Source: an uncultured Bacteroidales bacterium (GTDB lineage: Bacteria > Bacteroidota > Bacteroidia > Bacteroidales > UBA932). Taken from it: 32,398 nucleotides of DNA. Below are positions 1 through 8,260 of this stretch, piece after piece. A program made the translations under genes and the position numbers. The notes beneath the pieces are model-generated. The model had not been told where the DNA came from and made no database searches. It saw nothing but the letters and a program-made list of their open reading frames with translations. The stretch lies in assembly GCA_900546395.1 (NCBI GenBank), contig URDD01000026.1, forward strand, positions 1 through 32,398, in the 5' to 3' direction. Each line of letters opens with the position of its first letter. Positions within the stretch are counted from its first letter, which is position 1.

Positions 1-88
1 CCCTACGCCCCCCGCTGCGCCTGGCCGTCGTTTGCCCCCTCCAGCCGCCCATCTTTCCACGTGCCGGCTTTTTTTTCGGGGGTGCCTC
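1..88. other. Compositionally aberrant C-rich left edge
   Basis: The first roughly 88 bases are strongly C-rich, with runs of C and an eight-T run, unlike the purine-rich, AT-leaning sequence that begins near 90. The regulator frame stays open through them, but the translation is Pro/Leu-rich and does not look like a beta-propeller. Most likely this is a contig-edge or chimeric artefact; a genuine junction cannot be excluded. Confidence 0.45.
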
Positions 89-2852
89 TAGTATACATAA
101 GGAAGCTGCTACGGTATATGTCCCGAATGAATCTATATCTGTATCGGAATATGAGAGGCGGAGCCGTGAATTCCAGGTCTATACTATGCGCCAGAGTCAT
201 TTTCATGACGGTTTCTGGGCTGGAACAGGCATTGACGGACTGTATTGGTTTTCATATAAGGACAGGAGTTTGAGTCATGTAAGGTCCGAGACTCCGGAAA
301 AAGTTTCTGAAATTCATGGCATTTATGAAGCGGATGACGGGATTCTTTATGTAACTACCGCAGACAGCGGATTCTACCGACTTGCCGTTGAAGAAAAGTC
401 AGGACATCCTGTAATATCGGAAAACAAGCGTTATTCCTTTTATCATAAAGGGCATAGGATAGATATGTTCTATCCCATTCTTCCGGATGGAGATTCTCTG
501 CTTTGGCTCGGCAGCCGGGGCAGTGGTCTTGTAAGGTTCGACTTGAGGACGGAGGAATATCAGGTCATTTCACTTAAAGAGAAACTTGGAAAGGCAGTTG
601 ACGATATCTTGAGTTTATGCAAGACAAGGGACGGTAGTATTTATGTCGGTACCACTTCCGGATTGGTCCGCATAGGCTTTGATATGGGGAAAATGTCATT
701 TTCGTATATAGGCAAAGAACACGGATTCCTCAATGATATGATTCATGGAGTTCTGGAGGATGCCGACGGTTTCCTATGGCTGGGAACCAACAGAGGTCTG
801 GTAAAATATAATCCAGCGACAGGTCTGTCACATACATATTATTACAGTTCAGGAGTTTCGGTAGGTGAGTTCTGTGATGATGCATACTATAGGAACCCAT
901 ACGACGGAGCTTTGTTTTTCGGTGGAGTTGACGGTCTGCTGTGTCTGCCTCCAGGGTTGTCATCTGTTCAGGAGGCAAGTCCCGAAATAGTCCTCAGGGA
1001 AGTTTCATTGAATTGGAAGCGTGTAAGGCTGTCTGACTGTACCTGTATTGAAGACGGCAATAAGGCGCTGTATTTTGAAGCTCCGCTGGAGTCATTTTCA
1101 GTCTCGTTTGCAGTGCCTGACTATATTAACGGTAAGGATGTGGAATATTCCTATATCCTTGAAGGTTTCAGTGACAACTGGTCCGTATTCGGAAGCGGCG
1201 GAGAGGCTTCTTTCAACTCTGTCCCTCCGGGAGAATACGAATTGAAGGTCCGCTATAAAAAAGATGTGTTTGATATGGAGTACAAATCATTCTCCATACC
1301 AGTTATCATCACTTCCCCGTGGTATATCTCGCGTAATGCTAAGATTGTGTACTTTTTGCTTCTGGCATCTGCACTCATCTTTCTGGCATTCTACGCACGC
1401 AGGATAATCAGGCGACGGATGGCTCTCAGGGCTGGTGTGGTTCCTGCATCAGTGCCGATGATATATGACAGGATGTCCATATTTTACGCTTGCTGTGACA
1501 GGCTTATGTCGGAAAATATACAGTATAAGGACAGGAAAAGGAATGTGGAACTTATTAGAGAGGAGATGTCTGGAATGTTTCCTTGGCTGACCATGAGTCT
1601 TCTCCCCTCGTGGATACCTGTATTCAGAGTCTTTGCGGAGCAGGATATATATTCTGCAGTGAAAAGCGTGCTTGACTCCCTAGAGGCGGAAAACACAGAT
1701 ATATCGAAGATAGGCATTTCTGTTCACAAAGGCTTGTCCTGGCCTGTTTATCTGAATGCCTTCAGGATAGTGCTGTATTGCTGTTTTCGCCATCTGTCTT
1801 TGAAAGGGAGTAACGCAGAGATGTCGGTATTCGAGAGTTCCGGAAGCCTTTGCGTAGAGTTTAGGTCAGACCGGAGCGCATTGGAAAGCCTTTCTTCTTT
1901 GGCTGCCGGCATTGAAGGAGTCGGTGTTGGTCTATATGTCAAGGATGATATGGTAGGGTTGTGGAAGTCTGTCCTGCAGGCGGCCTTCGCGCGTCCTGAA
2001 GTCAATACTGTGTGTCAGGACAATGTTTTTCGGGTAGAATTTGGCAAAATAGAGAATAAGGTCAAAGACACGCCTTCCGGAAAGACTGTTATTTTTCTCA
2101 CTTCGTCAGCAGAAATGGCTTGGCTTGTCAGTGATATGCTTTCCGACGACTTTTCTGTAACGACGGTGTCGCGAGATGAAGATGCTTTTGAAATGATAAG
2201 GCTGATGCCTGTTTCGCTTTTGATGGCTGATATGCGTATGTATGCAGGCAAGGAAGGCACGCTGGTCAGACAGTTGAGAGAGAATGCTGCCTATATGGAT
2301 GGAACGGCATTTGTACCGATCTTCGCCCCAGTTTCTGACAGGACTATATATAACGAGTTTGTTAGGATTTCGGATATGTATATCGCAATGCCTTATGATA
2401 TTCCTATACTGTCAAGTATTGTATATAAAGCCGTTTATGGCAAAAGCGATATCTCTGAAGGTTATATAGACGGTCGTATTTATACGGATGTTCTGAAAAA
2501 CTGGGGTATAACTCTTTGCTGCAACAATTCAGAGGATATGGAATTTGTCCGTAAGGTTATTGATCTTATAAAGTCAGGGCTTGGAAATGAAGATCTAGGT
2601 ACTCCTTTTCTTGCAGACCGCATGTCGATGAGCGAAAGCCGTTTTTACAGGTATTTCAAGAGGGTTTTCAACATGCCTCCGGACAGTCTTATCAAGACGC
2701 TTCGGCTTGAGAGGGCTGCCGTAATGCTGAAAAACGGTTCATCCATAATGGATGTCCTTTGTGAAATAGGAATATCAAGCCGTTCTTATTTTTACAAGGA
2801 GTTTGCCGGCAGATTCGGGATGACGCCTAAAAATTTTAGGGAAAAGAATTGA
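3..2852 (+). CDS. Hybrid two-component system regulator (HTCS), 5' truncated, degenerate kinase core
   Basis: Sensor-regulator of the kind that controls PUL transcription across the inner membrane. The reading frame is open to the left edge, so the N-terminal part of the sensor is missing; the first in-frame ATG is at 186 but in-frame coding-like sequence already runs from about 90. Counting from that ATG (888 residues): beta-propeller repeats with WLGSRGSG, YVGTTSGL and WLGTNRGL (about 105-205), a Y_Y_Y domain (about 300-375), one membrane segment (387-404), a kinase-like region (405-625), a receiver-like domain (633-750) and an AraC-type HTH (about 795-887). The phospho-acceptor His box and the ATP-site Asn box are not recognisable; only a GVGVGL glycine stretch remains. 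The receiver keeps an Asp (D682, in MADMRM) but lacks the N-terminal acidic pair and the late Lys. HTCS proteins usually exceed 1300 residues. It lies directly upstream of susC in the same direction and is the probable regulator of that operon. Confidence 0.88.
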   Translation, partial: LRPPLRLAVVCPLQPPIFPRAGFFFGGASSIHKEAATVYVPNESISVSEYERRSREFQVYTMRQSHFHDGFWAGTGIDGLYWFSYKDRSLSHVRSETPEKVSEIHGIYEADDGILYVTTADSGFYRLAVEEKSGHPVISENKRYSFYHKGHRIDMFYPILPDGDSLLWLGSRGSGLVRFDLRTEEYQVISLKEKLGKAVDDILSLCKTRDGSIYVGTTSGLVRIGFDMGKMSFSYIGKEHGFLNDMIHGVLEDADGFLWLGTNRGLVKYNPATGLSHTYYYSSGVSVGEFCDDAYYRNPYDGALFFGGVDGLLCLPPGLSSVQEASPEIVLREVSLNWKRVRLSDCTCIEDGNKALYFEAPLESFSVSFAVPDYINGKDVEYSYILEGFSDNWSVFGSGGEASFNSVPPGEYELKVRYKKDVFDMEYKSFSIPVIITSPWYISRNAKIVYFLLLASALIFLAFYARRIIRRRMALRAGVVPASVPMIYDRMSIFYACCDRLMSENIQYKDRKRNVELIREEMSGMFPWLTMSLLPSWIPVFRVFAEQDIYSAVKSVLDSLEAENTDISKIGISVHKGLSWPVYLNAFRIVLYCCFRHLSLKGSNAEMSVFESSGSLCVEFRSDRSALESLSSLAAGIEGVGVGLYVKDDMVGLWKSVLQAAFARPEVNTVCQDNVFRVEFGKIENKVKDTPSGKTVIFLTSSAEMAWLVSDMLSDDFSVTTVSRDEDAFEMIRLMPVSLLMADMRMYAGKEGTLVRQLRENAAYMDGTAFVPIFAPVSDRTIYNEFVRISDMYIAMPYDIPILSSIVYKAVYGKSDISEGYIDGRIYTDVLKNWGITLCCNNSEDMEFVRKVIDLIKSGLGNEDLGTPFLADRMSMSESRFYRYFKRVFNMPPDSLIKTLRLERAAVMLKNGSSIMDVLCEIGISSRSYFYKEFAGRFGMTPKNFREKN

Positions 2853-2883
2853 TCCTACTGACCTGAAAGGGTGTGCTTATTTG

Positions 2884-2971
2884 TGTGCTCTAATCCTTCT
2901 TTATGTGTATAATATGTTGATATATTGAAGATTGTCTTGTGCTCTATTCTGTCTTACAGTGCACTATTCCG
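2884..2971 (+). promoter_or_regulatory. Three direct repeats upstream of susC, candidate regulator sites
   Basis: Copies begin at 2884 (TGTGCTCTAATCC), 2938 (TGTGCTCTATTCTG) and 2958 (AGTGCACTATTCCG). Copies 2 and 3 are 20 bp apart and copy 1 is 54 bp before copy 2, so all lie close to helical phase. Copies 1 and 2 agree at 15 of 18 positions over a longer alignment. They sit in the 234-bp gap between the regulator and susC, where the AraC-type domain would be expected to bind. No full TAnnTTTG element was found in this gap; the closest is TTTATTTG at 3023-3030. Confidence 0.45.
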
Positions 2972-3086
2972 ACGCATTCCAAAATAGACTGAAAACAGAA
3001 CAGAAAATGGTTTCTTAATAGGTTTATTTGTATAGGACTTAGTCCGGAATACACTATTAACTAATTTAAAATAAGTACAGAGTACC

Positions 3087-6000
3087 ATGAGATTATTTTC
3101 ACTAAAACGTACTGGTCTTCCTGTTTTGCTTATGGCATTTTTGATGCTGTCTGCCTTTACGGCACAGGCACAGGAAAAATCAGTGAAAGGGCGAATCTCT
3201 GATGAAAAAGGAGATATGCTCGTGGGAATTGCCGTTCAGGAGAAAGGCACATCTAATGGAGTCATAACAAATGACTTGGGTGAATACACATTAAATCTTA
3301 CAACAGAGAACCCCGTGCTGTTGGTTACCAGTCTTGGGTATGTTTCTCAGGAAATTCCTATCGGAAAACGACGCGTTATAGATGTTGTTCTGGCAGAGGA
3401 TGTATCTGAACTTGATGAAATTGTTGTGGTAGGATACGGTACCCAGAGGAAAATCTCTGTGGTCGGGTCGCAGGCTACTATGGAACTTGCCGACATCAAG
3501 ATGCCTACCGCTAATCTGTCTTCCGCCATTCAGGGACGTCTTGCCGGAGTCGTAGCAGTCCAGAGATCCGGAGAGCCGGGGCATGACGGCTCTGATATTT
3601 GGATTCGCGGTATTTCCACACTTGCAGGGCAGAGTTCGAATCCGCTTGTGCTTGTAGATGGAGTCGAGCGTGATTTCAATAATATTGATCCTGAGGATAT
3701 AGAGTCGTTTTCTGTCCTAAAGGATGCGTCTGCTACTGCAGTCTATGGAGTTCGCGGTGCCAACGGTGTAATCATTATCAAGACAAAGCCGGGAAAGGTG
3801 GGAAAGCCTCAGTTCAACGTAGACTATTATGAAAGTCTGGTCACTATGACCAAAAGGCCAGAACTTGCAGATGCCTATACATATATGGCTGCGGCAAACG
3901 AAGCTTATATGGATACCAACGGAAGCCTTCTCTATACACCTCAATATATAGATGCTACAAAGAAGGCACACGGTCTTATAGCGAATGACAACCCTAAGAT
4001 GTATAACGAGTATCTGTATCCTGCAGTTGACTGGATGAATGAAATCTTCAATAAATTCGGCCGCAACCGCCGTGTAAATGCTAGTGTAAGGGGTGGTGTA
4101 CCAAATGCTACATATTATGTATCATTGACATATTATAACGAGCGTGGTCTTACAAGGACGGCTAATATGGAGAACTATGATGCCAATATGCGTTATGACA
4201 GATATAACTATACTGCCAACCTTAATCTTCGTCCGACCAAGACCACTACTATCGATCTCGGATTCAGCGGATACCTTTCATCCGGAAACTATCCTCAGCA
4301 ATCCACAGCTGCACTTTTTGGTGCTGCCATGGCGATTAATCCGGTCTATCTTCCTCTTATGATGCCGGATAATTCTATTTCAGGAATATCTTCTAATGGA
4401 GACCTTAGAAATCCTTATGCAGACCTTATCCGTCGCGGTTATACCAACGAGGTCAGGAATAAACTCAATTCCAATATTCGTATCACACAGGATCTAGGAT
4501 TCTGGAAATGGAGCGAGGGACTTTCCATCGGAGCCCTTCTTGCGTTCGATGTAAACAATCAAAGGAACATGTACTATACGAAGAGAGAGAGTACATATTA
4601 TTTCGGAGGTACCAAAAACACTTCTACAGGACTTTGGAACGAAGACGTGTTCAATCCGGATGGGAGCTATAATCTTACAAGGACCTATACCGGAAGCGAC
4701 GAACTCGGATTCTCGAAAGGGCAGTTCAGCGACAGAAGCACATATTTCGAGGCTTCACTGAATTATAACCGTACATTCGGAAAGCACAATGTGACCGGAA
4801 TGTTCCTTTACAACCAGAAAGTATATACAGACAGGGATCCTGGCGATATAGTGGCATCCCTTCCTTACAGACAGCAGGGTATAGCAGCAAGGATTACATA
4901 TTCGTATGCCGACCGCTATCTGGTAGAGGTAAACGCCGGATATAACGGCTCGGAGAATTTTGATCCTGAAAACAGGTTCGGATTCTTCCCGGCTGCAGGT
5001 GCTGGTTGGGTGATTTCAAATGAGCCTTTCTGGAAAAACGCGAAAAAATATGTCTCGTTCTTCAAACTGCGCTATACTGCAGGTCTTGTAGGATCTGATG
5101 CAGTGACCGGCCGCCGTTTCATGTATCTTGACCAAATGTCTGGGACGAACGGCTACCGTTTCGGAACATCCAATACTCAGGTGAACGGATGGGGATTCTC
5201 CAAATATGGAGCAAATGTGGGATGGTCAACATCTTTCAAGCAGAACCTAGGTATTGATCTCAAGTTCCTCAAGGACAATCTTTCGGTGACTGTGGAATTC
5301 TTCAAGGAACACAGGACAGGTATCTTCCTTCAGAGAGCTACAATTCCTGATTATGCCGGATTCGTGGAAATGCCTTATGCAAATCTCGGTGTAGTTGACA
5401 ATAAAGGTATAGACGCCAATATCGAGTGGAATCAGAGATTGGGTAGAAAGTCATTCCTTACACTCAGGGGAAACCTTACATGGAATGAAGATAAAATCAT
5501 AGAGAACGACGATCCTCCTCAGCCGTATGAATGGCTTGAAAAGAGAGGTACCAATGTAAATGGAAGATGGGGCTGGATAGCGGAAGGTCTGTTTACCAGC
5601 GATGATGAAATCATAAACCATGCAAAGCAGTTCGGAGAGGAGTATCCGGGACAGCTTTCAAAAGTAGGTGACATCAAATACAAGGATCTCAACGGAGACG
5701 GTGTAATCGATGACTATGACAAGTGTCTTATCGGTCAGGGAGATGTCCCTAAGCTTTATTACGGTTTCGGTGCTGATGTTCAGATAGGTTCAGTATCATT
5801 GGGTGTGCTTTTCTCTGGAAATGCCTTTGCAGACAGATGTCTTTCAGGAAATGCCATTAACGCTTTTGCAGATCAGGCCGGCGTATCTAATTTGTATTCC
5901 AATATTACAGACAGGTGGTCTGCCGAAGATCCTGAAAACCAGAATGTCTTCTATCCTCGATTGCATTACGGAACAACAGCCAATGCAAACAATAACAAGA

Positions 6001-6242
6001 CAAGTACCTGGTGGCAGAAAGATGTAAGTTTCTTGCGTCTGAAACAAGTTTCGATTGCGTACAACTTCCCTGCAAGGCTGTTGGAAAAAACATTCCTTAA
6101 AGAGGCAAGTATCTACATAATGGGAACGAATCTGCTGACATTCTCGAAATTTAAGCTTTGGGATCCAGAACTTAATACAAACAACGGATCTGCTTATCCT
6201 AATACAATGGCAGTGGCCCTGGGTGTAAGTTTCAAGTTTTAG
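3087..6242 (+). CDS. susC: SusC/RagA-family TonB-linked outer membrane transporter
   Basis: Outer-membrane importer that moves oligosaccharides or glycopeptides into the periplasm, powered by TonB and capped by the SusD lipoprotein encoded next. The 1051 residues are normal for the family. In order: a signal peptide ending near AQAQ, a carboxypeptidase-regulatory-like domain (about 33-108, with GVITNDLGEYTL), a TonB-box-like DEIVVVGYGTQ segment, a plug domain (about 130-235, with the family-typical LVLVDGVER and VLKDASATAVYGVRGANGV), and a long beta-barrel ending in an aromatic Phe (VSFKF). It is the first gene of the run and is followed by susD after 30 bp. The start gives a complete signal peptide. 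Substrate cannot be read from this protein; the alpha-mannosidase neighbours suggest mannose-containing glycans. Confidence 0.97.
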   Translation: MRLFSLKRTGLPVLLMAFLMLSAFTAQAQEKSVKGRISDEKGDMLVGIAVQEKGTSNGVITNDLGEYTLNLTTENPVLLVTSLGYVSQEIPIGKRRVIDVVLAEDVSELDEIVVVGYGTQRKISVVGSQATMELADIKMPTANLSSAIQGRLAGVVAVQRSGEPGHDGSDIWIRGISTLAGQSSNPLVLVDGVERDFNNIDPEDIESFSVLKDASATAVYGVRGANGVIIIKTKPGKVGKPQFNVDYYESLVTMTKRPELADAYTYMAAANEAYMDTNGSLLYTPQYIDATKKAHGLIANDNPKMYNEYLYPAVDWMNEIFNKFGRNRRVNASVRGGVPNATYYVSLTYYNERGLTRTANMENYDANMRYDRYNYTANLNLRPTKTTTIDLGFSGYLSSGNYPQQSTAALFGAAMAINPVYLPLMMPDNSISGISSNGDLRNPYADLIRRGYTNEVRNKLNSNIRITQDLGFWKWSEGLSIGALLAFDVNNQRNMYYTKRESTYYFGGTKNTSTGLWNEDVFNPDGSYNLTRTYTGSDELGFSKGQFSDRSTYFEASLNYNRTFGKHNVTGMFLYNQKVYTDRDPGDIVASLPYRQQGIAARITYSYADRYLVEVNAGYNGSENFDPENRFGFFPAAGAGWVISNEPFWKNAKKYVSFFKLRYTAGLVGSDAVTGRRFMYLDQMSGTNGYRFGTSNTQVNGWGFSKYGANVGWSTSFKQNLGIDLKFLKDNLSVTVEFFKEHRTGIFLQRATIPDYAGFVEMPYANLGVVDNKGIDANIEWNQRLGRKSFLTLRGNLTWNEDKIIENDDPPQPYEWLEKRGTNVNGRWGWIAEGLFTSDDEIINHAKQFGEEYPGQLSKVGDIKYKDLNGDGVIDDYDKCLIGQGDVPKLYYGFGADVQIGSVSLGVLFSGNAFADRCLSGNAINAFADQAGVSNLYSNITDRWSAEDPENQNVFYPRLHYGTTANANNNKTSTWWQKDVSFLRLKQVSIAYNFPARLLEKTFLKEASIYIMGTNLLTFSKFKLWDPELNTNNGSAYPNTMAVALGVSFKF

Positions 6243-6272
6243 CCAGAATATTAAAAAAGAACAATATAAGAA

Positions 6273-8249
6273 ATGAAAAAGGTAATTAACATAGCAGTAT
6301 CGGCTTTGGCGACTGTATTTGCCCTATCAGCCTGCAGTGATTTCTTCGGGACAATTCCCGGTGAGCGGTATGATTTGGAAAGTACTTTCACCAATAGAAT
6401 CAAGACTGAAGAATTTCTAAACAACGTTTATAGTTACGTCCCTGCGGAGACAAACGAACGTAATATGATGTCTGTCGGCAGTATGGCAGGTCCGTGGACG
6501 GCAGGCTCCCTTGAGGCTGACGTGAGCTGGAACGGAAACCCTGCTACAGACTGGGCTTTGGGAATCGTATATCCTTCATCAGGTCTTGTAAGTTTCTATT
6601 TCCGAGAATATTACAAGGGTATTTCCAAGGCATCCACTTTTATCGCAAACGTTGACCGTTGTGAGGAAGCCAGCGCAAGTGACAGGAAACTGTGGAAGGC
6701 ACAGGCAAGGGCATTGAGAGCGCTCTACTACTTCTATCTGTTCCGCTCTTACGGACCGGTGGTAATATTGGGCGAGGACGCGCTTGCCCTCGACACTCCG
6801 CTTGAGAACCTTCTTAAAGAGCGTAATTCGGTGGATGAGTGCATCGCGTTCATTACTGAAGAATTCGACAAGGCTGCAGCTGATCTTCCTGCAAAGTATG
6901 AAGGCTCGAACCTCGGCAGAATCGACAGGGGTACCTGTAAGGCTTTCAAGGCAAAGGCTCTTCTGTATGCCGCTTCCCCTCTGTTCAATTGCAATGAAAT
7001 GTATGCCGGAGTAGTGAACAATGACGGAAAACGTCTTTTCCCTCAGGACAAATCTCAGGAACAAGAGAAATGGCAGGCTGCCAAGGATGCTTACGAAGAG
7101 TTCTTTAAAGAGTTTGTCCCTACTTACTATAATCTCCACATGGTAGAGAACGGCGGAAAACTGGACTTTTACGAGTCTTACCGTCAGGCTGCGTCTATTT
7201 CAAATGAGACTACCAACAAAGAGCAGATTTTCGTGAGGCTTGAGTGGTCCGATCTTTTCTCATATCAGTGTACTCCATATCATAACGGATGTCAGGATGG
7301 AAATATGAGGGGCGGACTTGGATTCGGCACTACCCAGGAAATCGTGGATATGTATTTTACTGACAAAGGTCTGCGTATCGTTGACGACCCTGATTACAAG
7401 GAGTATTCCGGTGTGCCTTCAGCAGAGCATTACGGATGGCCGTCAGACTATAATGACCCTGTAGTTCCGGGAAGAAATTATTTCAAGAAAAATACCAACA
7501 AGACTTTGAAACAGTGGGCCAACCGCGAACCGCGTTTTTATGTCTGCGTGACTTTCAACGGGTCGACATGGCTTAAAACCGATACGAATGACGGTGAAGT
7601 CACCACAGAGCTGACATATAACGGAAATTCCGGATACGGAAGCGCGAACTGGGACGCTCCATATACCGGTTATGGCGAGCGCAGAATGGCTCCTAAGGAA
7701 GGCCGCAGTCTTGCCAACCACAGGGTAACCCTGCTCCGTCTCGGAGACATGTATCTCGGATATGCGGAATGCTGTAGCGCTACAGGCGACTATGACACAG
7801 CTCTTGAATATGTCAACAAAATCCGTCACCGTGCCGGAGTTCCGGAATATGGCGAGGGAACTGACGTTAACGGCTTCAATAAGATAGATATCACCGAACT
7901 CGGTCTCTCAAAGAATACTGCAGATATCAACAAACTTGTCCACAGGGAAAGGCTTATCGAACTTTCTTTCGAATGGAACCGCTTTTTCGATGTGCGCCGC
8001 TGGAAAGTGGCAGGCATGACTGTCGGTGATGACTGGTATTATCCTTCATATCATAATGGCGGTGAAGGCGGAGAAATCCATGGTATGAACTATATGAAGG
8101 ACGCACCTGAATTTTTCGAGAAAGTCAGAGTCGAGACCCGTGCCTTTGATGACAGACATTATCTGTTCCCTATTCCAGACAGCGATATAAGACGTAATCC
8201 GGATATGATTCAGAATTACGGCTGGTCAACTGTAGAATCAGGTAAATAA
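6273..8249 (+). CDS. susD: SusD/RagB-family glycan-binding lipoprotein
   Basis: Surface lipoprotein that captures glycan and closes over the SusC pore. The N-terminus has a lipobox LSAC with the lipidated Cys at residue 21. The 658 residues include the family's TPR-type helices (for example KAQARALRALYYFYLFRSYGPVVI, split as AQARALRALYYFYLF) and the C-terminal elements RLGDMYLGYAE, VNKIRHRAGV, HRERLIELSFEWNRFFDVRRW and the terminal LFPIPDSDIRRNP, all typical of RagB/SusD proteins. It lies 30 bp after susC and 11 bp before the first GH92 gene, so co-transcription is very likely. It is somewhat longer than an average SusD, with the extra length in the middle (about residues 290-450). Confidence 0.97.
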   Translation: MKKVINIAVSALATVFALSACSDFFGTIPGERYDLESTFTNRIKTEEFLNNVYSYVPAETNERNMMSVGSMAGPWTAGSLEADVSWNGNPATDWALGIVYPSSGLVSFYFREYYKGISKASTFIANVDRCEEASASDRKLWKAQARALRALYYFYLFRSYGPVVILGEDALALDTPLENLLKERNSVDECIAFITEEFDKAAADLPAKYEGSNLGRIDRGTCKAFKAKALLYAASPLFNCNEMYAGVVNNDGKRLFPQDKSQEQEKWQAAKDAYEEFFKEFVPTYYNLHMVENGGKLDFYESYRQAASISNETTNKEQIFVRLEWSDLFSYQCTPYHNGCQDGNMRGGLGFGTTQEIVDMYFTDKGLRIVDDPDYKEYSGVPSAEHYGWPSDYNDPVVPGRNYFKKNTNKTLKQWANREPRFYVCVTFNGSTWLKTDTNDGEVTTELTYNGNSGYGSANWDAPYTGYGERRMAPKEGRSLANHRVTLLRLGDMYLGYAECCSATGDYDTALEYVNKIRHRAGVPEYGEGTDVNGFNKIDITELGLSKNTADINKLVHRERLIELSFEWNRFFDVRRWKVAGMTVGDDWYYPSYHNGGEGGEIHGMNYMKDAPEFFEKVRVETRAFDDRHYLFPIPDSDIRRNPDMIQNYGWSTVESGK

Positions 8250-8260
8250 CAAGCTATCGG

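Noticed and set aside
3001..3086. A standard promoter directly before susC.
   Set aside because: Only TTTATTTG at 3023-3030 comes near the -7 consensus, and no TTTG lies 19-21 bp upstream; a regulator-dependent promoter may lack the box, but I cannot place it.
6579..7139. A 186-codon open frame on the minus strand inside susD, and similar long minus-strand frames at 8615-9262, 9368-10144, 12229-12879 and 13615-14250.
   Set aside because: They lie opposite strongly supported genes, their translations show no family motif, and they mirror the codon pattern of the + strand genes.
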